Shown here: positions 1 through 6,465 of the stretch, in pieces
Position numbering within the stretch: position 1 is the first letter of the stretch
Layout of the letters: each line of letters starts with the position of its first letter
Source: UCB3 sp964415605
Lineage (GTDB): Bacteria > Chloroflexota > Anaerolineae > Epilineales > Epilineaceae
Assembly (NCBI GenBank): GCA_964415605.1
Contig: CAYQBA010000180.1
Location: forward strand, 1-9,053
Direction of reading: 5' to 3'
Length of the DNA stretch: 9,053 nucleotides
Notes under the pieces: model-generated
What the model saw: the letters and a program-made list of their open reading frames with translations, nothing else
The model's database searches: none
What the model was told of the DNA's origin: nothing
Made by a program: the position numbers and the translations under genes

Positions 1-462
1 GACCGGGGGCGCGTCGGTCGCGGTCGGGGTGGACGGCGGCGCGGCCGTGGGCGACGGCGTCGGCGTGCCCCGCGGCGGCTCGGTCGGCGCGCTGGTGATC
101 CGCGACGTCGCCGTCGGGGTCGCCGAAGCCCGGGGCTCCCCGGTCGCGGTCGGCGTGCCCCGCGGCGGCTCGATCGGCGTCGCCGTCGCGCGCGGCCCTT
201 CCGTCGGCGTCGGCGTCCACGTCCGCCGTGGGTCTTCCGTCGCCGAGGGCGTGCGCGTGGGCCAGACCGCCGGGGTCTCGTTCGGGTCGGTGGTCGGAGT
301 CGGCGTGACCCGTGGATCGTCGACCGGCGTGGGCGTGCCGGACGGCGTCGGCGTGCCCGGCGGGGTCCGCGACGGCGTCGGCGTGAACGTGCGCGTGCCG
401 GCGGACGGCGTGAACGTCGCGGTGGGCGTGCCAGGGGGCGTCGTCGGCGTCGCGGACGCTGT
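1..462 (-). other. Thr/Pro-rich stalk of the secreted protein
   Basis: Residues 1959-2112 are almost entirely Thr, Pro, Ser, Ala, Gly and Arg, with recurrent TPTPT and PRGTPT words, and continue past the window edge. Such stalks are typical of surface proteins of Chloroflexota and probably span the envelope or link to a further terminal domain. Upstream, residues about 1846-1953 form a beta-sandwich resembling BACON ('WVTNGGAGVLSWAAS' followed by 'GEYIGYVTY'). Nothing in the window shows the anchor. Confidence 0.85.
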
Positions 463-3400
463 TCCCGTCGGCACGACGGCCTTGACGCTCACCTTCACCG
501 TCTGGACGAAGGGGCTGCCCTGCGCGCCGTCGGCCGTGTACGTCACGTAGCCGATGTACTCGCCCGGCAGCGGGCCGTGCGGGCCGGACCCGGGCAGCTT
601 CGCCGGGTCGATGCCGACCGTCACGGCCGTCGGCGCCGTGCCGCCGGCCGGCGCCAGCTCGATCCAGCCCTGCGCCGTCGACGCCGCCCAGCTCAGCACG
701 CCCGCGCCGCCGTTGGTCACCCAGATCGTCCGGTCGCCGGGCGGTGCGTTGCCGGTCATGCCGAAGGGCACCGTCGGCGCGCCGACCACCAGCACCGGGC
801 CGGCGGGCGGCAGGCGGTTGGGGTCGAGCGGGTCCGTGCCGTTGTCGACCTCCACGCCGTCCGGCGCGCCGTCGCCGTCGGTGTCGGGCTTGCGCGGGTC
901 CGTGCCGTGCATCCGCTCGTCGAGGTTGGCGAGCCCGTCGCCGTCGCCGTCACGGATGGCGTCCGCCAGGTCGAGCGGGTTCAGCCGATGCAGCAGCTCC
1001 CAGTCGTTCGGCAGCCCGTCGCGGTCGTAGTCCGGGATCACCTGGACCGTGACGCTGGCCGTCCCCACCTGCCCGTCGGCCGTGACGTCGACCTCGAAGG
1101 TGTGGGCGCCGACGGTCTCGAGCGTCGCGGAGAGCGTGCGCGTGTTGCCGATCGGCCGCCCGTCGTGCCGCCAGGCAAACGCACCCGCGTCCACGCCGCC
1201 GGCCGTGATCGACCGCGCGACGAGGTCGACGATGCTGCCCTCGGTGAACGTCGCGCCCGGCCGCGGCGAACGGATGAAGGCCAGCGGCGGGCGCGCCGCC
1301 AGCCCGAAGGGCGCCGACACCGCCGCGGCCGTGTGGAACCCGTCGCTGACCCGCACCCGGATGCGCGCCTGGGCGCTCGGCGGCACGTGCTCGGGCACCC
1401 AGGCAAAGCCCGCGCCCACGATGTACGGCGCGATCGTCAGCCACGTCTGCCCCCCGTCCGCGGAGTAGTCGAGCCCGTACTGCAGCGCGTCGCCGTCGGC
1501 GTCGGCGCCGGTCCACGCCACCGGGACCGTCGCGCCCGCGGCGAACGCGCCGCCGGTCGGGGCGGTCACGGCCACCGTCGGCGCGTGGGCACTGGGCGAG
1601 GCGGTCCACAGCACCTGGTCGTCCACGACGCGCACCAGCTCGACCACGGCCGTCCCGTCGGGGAACGGCACGCGCAGGTGGAACCAGCCGGCCGGCGGCG
1701 CGGTGTCGGCGTGATGCGCCTGGTCGTCCCCGCCATGGCGGTGGCCGGCCTCGAACGCCACGTCGAACGGGACGTCGACGAGCGCCGCGCCGCCGGCGCC
1801 GCGCAGCCGCAGCCGGAAGCCGCCGTCGCGCGCGGCGGGGGTGCGGCCCGCCGCCGTGTCCTCGACGTAGCGCAGCCGCATCGTCACCTCGCCGCCCTGC
1901 GTCATCCGCCCGGCCAGGCGCAGGCTGCGCGCGGCGTCGGCGGGAGCGGCGGGGGCGTCGGCGGCACGACGCTGGCCGTGCCGGATCCCGTCCGCGCTCC
2001 GCCCCAGCCGCTGCAGCAAGAGCGGGAAGTCGTCCGGAACGACATAGCCGGGGCAGGTCGAGACGATCTCCCAGCCGCCGAGGCCGTACTCGATGGTCGC
2101 GCAGGTCGCGAGCAGCATGGTGGCGTGGTCCAACGGCTCGAGGAACACGTTGAAGTTGTCGCGCCACGGGGCGTACGAGATGATCGACTTGGCCTGGTCG
2201 CTCGGACCGCAGCCGTTGGACATCACTTGCGTGGCCTCGCTGCCGGTGAGGCGGGCGATGCGGCGGGTGTCGCCGGTCTGGTCCTCGAGCGCCTGGCGGT
2301 AGCGCAGCTGCTCGAGGCAACCGCTCACGCCCTTGTCAGCCTCGTCCTTGTCGAACCACCGGCCCTCGTCGTAGCGCGAGTGCGCGCCGTTGGTGCTGGA
2401 CTTGTTGGCCGCGCCGCCGGCCACCAGGCCGTAGGCGTGCATGACCTCGTGGACGATGGTCTTGCCGCCGACGCCCTCGGTGTTGAACGCCATGACCGTG
2501 TGCGTGCCGGCGTTGCTGACGCCGGCGGCCGTGTTGTCGCTGTCGCCGGCCTGGGGCGCCACCAGAGCCACCGCGTAGGTCATGCCGTCGGGCTGCACCT
2601 CGTCGTTGACAAGGTCGCGTACCGCGTTGCCGTCGTCGCCCTCGTCGGGGTTCTCGCCCTCGAGGTTGAGGTCGACGTCGTCGTAGCCGATGGCGCCGTA
2701 CCACTTGTAGATCCAGGCGTTGGCCGTCCCGAACCAATCGACGTCCTGTTGCGGCATGAGGCGCGCCACGTGGTCGAAGCTGTCGAACGCCTGGCTCCAG
2801 AACGCCTGCCGCGCGGCGTTGGAGAACGTGGTCGGGAACACCGGCGTCATCACGAGCTTGCGGTTGGCGCCGGACGTGTCGACGAAGTCGAACGCGGACG
2901 GCACGAGGTCGACCGTCGCGACCTGGATCGGGCCGTTCTTGATCGTCACGCGCAGGCCGTCGAAGTCGGCCAGCGGGAAGAGCCCGGTGAAGCTGCTGCG
3001 CGGCGAGTTGAACTCCGCCACGGCGGTGAGGCCGGCGCCGAGCGGCGCGGACGGTGACGGCGCGGCCAACCACGGCAGAGGCTTGCCGCCCGGCGGGTCC
3101 CAGCCCGTCCACCCGGCGCGCTTGAGGGCGCCGCCCTTCTTCTTCCACTCCAGGACGACCTCGGTGGCCTTGACCTGGCACGCGCTCTCCTGGTCGTGCT
3201 CGGGGAAGACCTGGACGAGCGTGCGCTTGCCCCAGATCATGGGTTCGTCCATGACGGCCTGCTGGACGTTCGACCCGGCAATGGTCACCTTGGCCACCGC
3301 CAGGCTCGCCGCGCTCGTCGCCGTCGGGCCGTTCTGGCCCAGCCGCACGCTGACCTTGCCGGACGTGTCGCCGGGGCGGATCACGCGCCACAGCGTGTCG

Positions 3401-6336
3401 GCGTCCCAGGCGTCCGCGAGCTGCCAGGGGCCGTTGCCGACCTTCACGTAGGCCGAGTACGCGCCCTGCGCCATGAAGCCCTTGCCGTGCACGACGAGCG
3501 TCTCGCCGGGGCCGAGGCACGCGCCGTCGAGGCTGTTGATGCCCGGCGCCACCTTGAACGCGGCCGCGCTCGTGCCGGCGAGGCCGTTGGCGATGACGTG
3601 GATCGGGCCGTCGACGGCCAGCTTGGGCACCTTGACGACGAGCTGGGTGGCCGTCGCCGACACCACGGTGGCGCGGTAGACCTCGCTGCCGGTGTAGGCG
3701 AAGTACACCTTGTTGTAGGCCGGCCCGCGGTCGTCGAAGTGCGAGCCGTCGATGGTGACGGTGGCGAACGGCGCGCCCTGCGCCGGGCTGAAGCCGCCGA
3801 CGACGGGCGCGAACTGGCCGATGGGCCCGGTGATGACGCCGCGCACCGACAGCAGCCCGCCGCTGGTGGCCCACAGGCGGTCGCCGCCCGCCGCGGCCGC
3901 GCCGACGCGATCGCGGTCCAGCATGCTGCCGGTGACGCGCAGCGTGGTCTGCGTGCCGGCCGCGTCCATCCCCAGCCCGGCGGCCGTGGCCGACCACACG
4001 ACGCCGGCGCCGTCGACGGCCGCGCCGAGGACGTCGTCGGACGGGATCGCCCCGGCCGCGGCGGTCGCGACCGTCCACGCGCCCGTGGCCGGGTCCCACC
4101 GCGCCAACCCCGCCGGCGTCGCGGCCCGCATGCCGCCGGCGGGGTCGGGGACGAGGGCGCGGATGGCGCCGGCCGGCACGCCGTCGGCGGCGGTCATCGC
4201 GGTCCACGCGGGGGTCCCGGACGCGCCGGGGTCGAGGATCGCGATGCCGTGGGCCGCCGTCCCGACCCACACGCGGTCGGTGGCGTCGACGGCGATGGCC
4301 GTCAGGTCGTCGGAGGGCAGGCCGCTGGTGGCCTGGGTGAGCTTCAGCCAGTAGTCGCCCGCGCGCAGCCCGAGCCCGCCGGCCGTCGCGGCCCACAGCC
4401 GGCCCTGGGGATCGGTCGCCAGCCCGCGCACGTCGTCGTGCGGGAGGCCCTGGGCGGCCGTGGTCTGGACGGCCGTCGACGCGCCGTCGAAGGCGAACAC
4501 GCCGCTGCCGGCGGTGGCGATCCACAGCTGGCCGGCGCCGTCGCGGGCGAAGCCGGTCACGGCGGCAACGGCGGCGCCGAGGCCGCGGCCGGACCAGCCT
4601 TCGGCCGTGGTGTACCAGCTGAAGCCGTTGCCGGTGCCCACCCACACGGCGCCGTCCTCGACCCACACGGGCCCGGGGGTCTTGCCGGGTGCCTTGAGAC
4701 CGGCGCCGTCGAAGCGCAGCCAGCCGGGCGCGTGCTGGGTCAGCGTGGGGCTGTCGGGGTGGCCGAACCACACGGCCTCGCCGACGGCGTGGACGGCGGC
4801 GACCTTGGCCGACGCCAGCGGGGAGGCCGGCGGCGTCAGCATCCGCCAGCTGCCCTGGTCGTACACCGCGGCGCCGTTGGCGAAGGCCAGCCACATCCGG
4901 TTGGCGGGGTCGGCGTGGAAGTCGAGCGCCTGGTTGGACGGGAGGCCCGGCGCGCCGGTGTCGTACAGCGTCCACTTGGACTGGATGATGGCGTACACGT
5001 AGCGGCACACACCGATGGGGACCCAGGTGCTGGCGGCGGGGGCGGACGGCGCTTCGGGCCCGGAGTCGGGACCGGGACCGGCCGTGGTGACGTCGCCGGG
5101 GGATGTCGAGGCGCCGGGGGAAGTGTGGGCGCCGAGTGATGTCGAGGCGCCGGGGGAGGCGTGGACGCCGGGCGATGTCGAGACGCCGGGGGAGGCGTGG
5201 ACGTCGGGCGATGTCGACACGCCGGGGGAGGCGTGGACGCCTTGCGGGCCGGCCGCGCGGTCGAGGGCCGGGATGTTCTGCTGCGCGCTGAGCCACAGCA
5301 CGTTGCTGCGGTCGACCTCGATCCGCGAGGCCCGGTCGAACGGGCAGGCCGCCGGGCCGTTGACCGCCGTCCAGCTGCCGCCGTCGGACTTGGCGAGGCC
5401 GCTGGCGGTGGCGATGTATGTGACGGGCGTGATGACGGTCTGCACGGCGACGTCCAGCACGTCGTTGCTCGGCAGGCCGTCGGCGGTGGTGACCTTTAGC
5501 CACGCCTCGCCGCCGCGGCCCACGCTGTAACGCGCGGCGCCGCCGTCGGTCGCGACCCACAGCACGTCGGTCCCGGCGGCGGAGTCGACCGCGACGAGCC
5601 GGCGGATGTCGTTGCCCGGCAGACCGCTGGCCGCGTTGAAGTTGCGCCACGTGCCGTCGGACAGCTTCATCACGCTGAGGCCGGCGCCGGCGGTGCCGAC
5701 CCACAGCTCGCCGCCGAAGACGGCGAGCGCCGTGATGGTGTTGCTCGACAGGCCGGGCAGGCCGCGACCGGTGCGGATCGTCGACCAGGCATAGGCCCCG
5801 CCGGCGCCGGGGGCGTACACCCGCAGGCCGTCGCCGCTCGTCCCCACGAACAGCCGGCCGTCGGACGCGCTGGCCAGCGCGGTCACGCCCTTGGTGGCGC
5901 CGGCCGGCCCGGCGGTGCGCCACGCGCCGTCCAGCGGGATGGCGGGGCCGTCGGGCACGCCGTCGGCCGGGCCGGCCAGCGTGGGGGCGACGAGGGCGCG
6001 CCCGAGCGCGGTGCCGTAATAGGTCGCCCAGGCGCCGCGGCGGGGATCGCGGGCCACGGCGTCGGCGGGGGCGGGAAGCGCGTCGCCGGCGATGGGCCGG
6101 GTCGCGGGCTGGTTGCTGGCGACCGTGAGCCCTTCGCCGGGCGCGTGAGACGCAGCGCCGCCGGGCGCCTGGGCCTCGGCGCGGCCGTGCGCGACGGCCG
6201 ACTCGCCGCGTGACGCCAAGCCGTCGAGCGCCTGGAGCGGTCGACCGGCCAGCGCCGAGCCCGCCTGCAGGCACGGTCCCACGACCAGACCCAACGCCAA
6301 ACCACGCAGCACGACCAGGGTGTTCGCTCGCATCAT
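1..6336 (-). CDS. Giant secreted multidomain protein: double propeller, zincin-like peptidase, TSP3 and Thr/Pro stalk (3' end missing)
   Basis: One frame stays open for 2112 codons, from ATG at 6336 to the left edge, with no stop in the window, so the C-terminus is missing. The order is: signal peptide (1-30); about 14 'GLPSND...LWVGT' propeller blades (139-840); two IPT/TIG-like domains (843-930, 932-1022); zincin-like domain (about 1155-1400, HEVMH 1296-1300); a 'GWEIVSTCPGY' segment (about 1420) and a beta-rich region; two Ig/Fn3-like domains (about 1576-1680 and 1681-1765); Asp-rich TSP3-like repeats (1769-1840); a BACON-like sandwich (about 1846-1953); and a Thr/Pro stalk (1959-2112 onward). 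Cysteines and calcium-type loops suit an extracellular protein. The start rests on the GGGAAAGG Shine-Dalgarno and the signal peptide; ATG at 6333 is an alternative. Codon use is uniform throughout, and the other frames give Arg-rich nonsense. The likely role is a cell-surface or released peptidase or adhesin; the substrate is unknown. The gene lies 129 bases downstream of a regulator gene on the same strand. Confidence 0.93.
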   Translation of the reverse strand, partial: MMRANTLVVLRGLALGLVVGPCLQAGSALAGRPLQALDGLASRGESAVAHGRAEAQAPGGAASHAPGEGLTVASNQPATRPIAGDALPAPADAVARDPRRGAWATYYGTALGRALVAPTLAGPADGVPDGPAIPLDGAWRTAGPAGATKGVTALASASDGRLFVGTSGDGLRVYAPGAGGAYAWSTIRTGRGLPGLSSNTITALAVFGGELWVGTAGAGLSVMKLSDGTWRNFNAASGLPGNDIRRLVAVDSAAGTDVLWVATDGGAARYSVGRGGEAWLKVTTADGLPSNDVLDVAVQTVITPVTYIATASGLAKSDGGSWTAVNGPAACPFDRASRIEVDRSNVLWLSAQQNIPALDRAAGPQGVHASPGVSTSPDVHASPGVSTSPGVHASPGASTSLGAHTSPGASTSPGDVTTAGPGPDSGPEAPSAPAASTWVPIGVCRYVYAIIQSKWTLYDTGAPGLPSNQALDFHADPANRMWLAFANGAAVYDQGSWRMLTPPASPLASAKVAAVHAVGEAVWFGHPDSPTLTQHAPGWLRFDGAGLKAPGKTPGPVWVEDGAVWVGTGNGFSWYTTAEGWSGRGLGAAVAAVTGFARDGAGQLWIATAGSGVFAFDGASTAVQTTAAQGLPHDDVRGLATDPQGRLWAATAGGLGLRAGDYWLKLTQATSGLPSDDLTAIAVDATDRVWVGTAAHGIAILDPGASGTPAWTAMTAADGVPAGAIRALVPDPAGGMRAATPAGLARWDPATGAWTVATAAAGAIPSDDVLGAAVDGAGVVWSATAAGLGMDAAGTQTTLRVTGSMLDRDRVGAAAAGGDRLWATSGGLLSVRGVITGPIGQFAPVVGGFSPAQGAPFATVTIDGSHFDDRGPAYNKVYFAYTGSEVYRATVVSATATQLVVKVPKLAVDGPIHVIANGLAGTSAAAFKVAPGINSLDGACLGPGETLVVHGKGFMAQGAYSAYVKVGNGPWQLADAWDADTLWRVIRPGDTSGKVSVRLGQNGPTATSAASLAVAKVTIAGSNVQQAVMDEPMIWGKRTLVQVFPEHDQESACQVKATEVVLEWKKKGGALKRAGWTGWDPPGGKPLPWLAAPSPSAPLGAGLTAVAEFNSPRSSFTGLFPLADFDGLRVTIKNGPIQVATVDLVPSAFDFVDTSGANRKLVMTPVFPTTFSNAARQAFWSQAFDSFDHVARLMPQQDVDWFGTANAWIYKWYGAIGYDDVDLNLEGENPDEGDDGNAVRDLVNDEVQPDGMTYAVALVAPQAGDSDNTAAGVSNAGTHTVMAFNTEGVGGKTIVHEVMHAYGLVAGGAANKSSTNGAHSRYDEGRWFDKDEADKGVSGCLEQLRYRQALEDQTGDTRRIARLTGSEATQVMSNGCGPSDQAKSIISYAPWRDNFNVFLEPLDHATMLLATCATIEYGLGGWEIVSTCPGYVVPDDFPLLLQRLGRSADGIRHGQRRAADAPAAPADAARSLRLAGRMTQGGEVTMRLRYVEDTAAGRTPAARDGGFRLRLRGAGGAALVDVPFDVAFEAGHRHGGDDQAHHADTAPPAGWFHLRVPFPDGTAVVELVRVVDDQVLWTASPSAHAPTVAVTAPTGGAFAAGATVPVAWTGADADGDALQYGLDYSADGGQTWLTIAPYIVGAGFAWVPEHVPPSAQARIRVRVSDGFHTAAAVSAPFGLAARPPLAFIRSPRPGATFTEGSIVDLVARSITAGGVDAGAFAWRHDGRPIGNTRTLSATLETVGAHTFEVDVTADGQVGTASVTVQVIPDYDRDGLPNDWELLHRLNPLDLADAIRDGDGDGLANLDERMHGTDPRKPDTDGDGAPDGVEVDNGTDPLDPNRLPPAGPVLVVGAPTVPFGMTGNAPPGDRTIWVTNGGAGVLSWAASTAQGWIELAPAGGTAPTAVTVGIDPAKLPGSGPHGPLPGEYIGYVTYTADGAQGSPFVQTVKVSVKAVVPTGTASATPTTPPGTPTATFTPSAGTRTFTPTPSRTPPGTPTPSGTPTPVDDPRVTPTPTTDPNETPAVWPTRTPSATEDPRRTWTPTPTEGPRATATPIEPPRGTPTATGEPRASATPTATSRITSAPTEPPRGTPTPSPTAAPPSTPTATDAPPV
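59..172 (-). repeat. 24-bp direct repeat 90 bases apart in the Thr/Pro stalk
   Basis: Positions 59-82 and 149-172 are identical, and after one mismatch six more bases agree (84-89 and 174-179). Both code EPPRGTPT in the stalk, 30 residues apart. The stretch between is a looser relative, so this looks like an old duplication inside a low-complexity stalk. Confidence 0.8.
817..1032 (-). other. Thrombospondin type 3-like calcium-binding repeats
   Basis: Residues 1769-1840 contain three Asp-rich loops: DYDRDGLPNDWE, DGDGDGLANLDE and DTDGDGAPDGVE, the last two separated by 'GTDPRKPDTDGDG' and followed by 'GTDPLDPN'. The spacing DxDxDGxxDxxE is the TSP3/EF-hand-like calcium loop common in bacterial exoproteins. 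It probably acts as a calcium-stiffened spacer between the Ig-like domains and the BACON-like domain. Confidence 0.85.
2137..2862 (-). other. Zincin-like metallopeptidase domain with HEVMH motif
   Basis: Residues about 1159-1400. It begins with 'RKLVMTPVFP', followed by an amphipathic stretch with FWSQAFDSF. The zinc motif HEVMHAYG is at 1296-1303 (H1296, E1297 catalytic, H1300), preceded by a hydrophobic 'THTVMAFN' strand, as usual in zincins. A 'SIISYAPW' motif at about 1384 occupies the place of the metzincin Met-turn (usually x-M-S-Y). The metzincin third-ligand position (residue 1306) is Ala; H1319, D1323 or E1324 could serve instead. Cysteines nearby may form disulfides. The fold assignment rests on motifs only; the exact peptidase family is not recognised, and activity is uncertain. 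Confidence 0.7.
3814..5922 (-). other. Region of about 14 propeller blades (Reg_prop / ligand-binding sensor type)
   Basis: Residues 139-841 contain about 14 repeats of roughly 40-50 residues. Each has a hydrophobic 'xxAIAVD' strand, a 'LWVGT/LWIAT..GG/GSG' strand, a Trp strand and, in the best copies, a 'GLPSND'-type turn (GLPGND, GLPSND, GLPHDD, GLPSDD). This is the signature of the two-component-regulator propeller repeat (COG3292-like), known from the periplasmic half of hybrid two-component sensors, where 14 repeats make two seven-bladed propellers. Here the next domain is IPT/TIG-like rather than Y_Y_Y plus kinase, so the propellers sit in a secreted protein and not a membrane sensor. 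The blade count was made by eye and could be off by one. Confidence 0.78.
5102..5245 (-). repeat. Four tandem 36-bp repeats coding a Ser/Thr/Pro loop
   Basis: Four adjacent units start at 5102, 5138, 5174 and 5210, each exactly 36 bases and in frame. On the minus strand each codes twelve residues such as VHASPG-VSTSPG, so a six-residue half-unit (x-H/S-A/T-S-P-G) repeats about eight times. Units differ at a few bases. The array lies within an insertion of about 83 residues (355-437) that splits one propeller blade. Because units are multiples of three, copy-number changes would keep the frame. Probable role: a flexible, possibly glycosylated surface loop. Confidence 0.93.
6247..6336 (-). other. 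Sec signal peptide of the giant secreted protein
   Basis: Residues 1-30 have a basic start (R3, R11), a hydrophobic core (LALGLVVG, 13-20) and an AxA-type end (S-A-L-A, 27-30), with probable signal peptidase I cleavage before G31. C22 follows G-P, which does not fit a lipobox well, so a lipoprotein is less likely. The sequence after the cut is Ala/Gly/Pro-rich and not hydrophobic, consistent with release from the membrane. Confidence 0.75.
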
Positions 6337-6342
6337 CCCCAA

Positions 6343-6350
6343 CCTTTCCC
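6343..6350 (-). promoter_or_regulatory. Ribosome binding site of the giant secreted protein
   Basis: GGGAAAGG on the minus strand lies six bases before ATG at 6336 and nine before the second ATG at 6333. The purine run and spacing favour the first ATG, and both give the same signal peptide. It decides the start against a frame-shifted ATG at 6358, which opens an Arg-rich reading with no domain sense. Confidence 0.75.
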
Positions 6351-6361
6351 AATACCACCGG

Positions 6362-6405
6362 AGCCGGACTCGTCCGCCGCCAGTCTAGGCGGCGGGCGTC
6401 CGGCT
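6362..6405 (-). repeat. Large inverted repeat around the candidate -10 box
   Basis: Inner arms CCGCCGCC (6395-6388) and GGCGGCGG (6381-6374) are perfect complements around the six-base loop TAGACT. Outer arms AGCCGGAC (6405-6398) and GTCCGGCT (6369-6362) are also perfect, joined through a small asymmetric internal loop (2 against 4 bases). In total, 16 base pairs. It begins 60 bases past the regulator's stop codon, so it could be that gene's transcription terminator, although no T-run follows. It could equally be a regulatory palindrome or cruciform. Confidence 0.75.
6382..6387 (-). promoter_or_regulatory. Candidate -10 box (TAGACT) of the secreted-protein gene
   Basis: TAGACT keeps the T, A, A and final T of TATAAT. 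It starts exactly 8 bases after the last 11-bp-phased heptamer, the spacing reported for SARP-dependent promoters. No TTGACA-like -35 is seen about 17 bases upstream, where the repeats lie instead. Transcription would start near 6375, giving a leader of about 39 bases before ATG 6336. Not proven: the same hexamer is also the loop of an inverted repeat. Confidence 0.5.
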
Positions 6406-6457
6406 CGCGTCGGGAAAGCGTTCGGTGGGGGTCGCGCGAGCGTTCGGGAAGCGTTCG
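6396..6457 (-). promoter_or_regulatory. Array of 11-bp-phased direct repeats, candidate SARP-type operator
   Basis: Read on the minus strand, the heptamer CGAACGC begins at 6457, 6446 and 6424 and is exact each time, within the 9-mer CCGAACGCT. On the same 11-base register, CCGACGC begins at 6413 and CGGACGC at 6402; only the register at 6435 does not match. SARP regulators (AfsR, ActII-ORF4, DnrI) are known to bind heptamer direct repeats at 11 or 22 base spacing. OmpR/PhoB-type response regulators also use 11-base direct repeats and are the main alternative. The adjacent upstream gene encodes an AfsR-like protein, making self-linked control plausible. Single CGAACGC heptamers also occur by chance in coding sequence; only this cluster is phased. 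Confidence 0.7.
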
Positions 6458-6465
6458 GGGCGGCG

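Noticed and set aside
950..2320. Minus-strand frame of 456 codons
   Set aside because: Out-of-frame shadow of the secreted protein. The correct frame continues through this stretch with Ig-like and TSP3 domains.
577..3057. Plus-strand frame of 826 codons
   Set aside because: Antisense to the secreted gene, with Arg/Val/Gly-rich composition and no motif. Explained by high GC at third positions.
3196..5139. Plus-strand frame of 647 codons antisense to the propellers
   Set aside because: Same reason: low-complexity Arg/Gly/Val translation, no domain.
5102..5245. CRISPR array
   Set aside because: The repeats are directly adjacent with no spacers, in frame, and code a Ser/Pro loop. It is a protein-coding tandem repeat.
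6247..6336. Lipoprotein signal with C22
   Set aside because: The residues before C22 are V-G-P, which does not fit the lipobox, and a good AxA cleavage site follows at 28-30.
2336..6358. Minus-strand frame of 1340 codons starting at 6358
   Set aside because: The translation is Arg/Pro-rich with no domains. It is a +1 shadow of the secreted-protein frame, and that frame gives a signal peptide, propellers and HExxH over the same bases.
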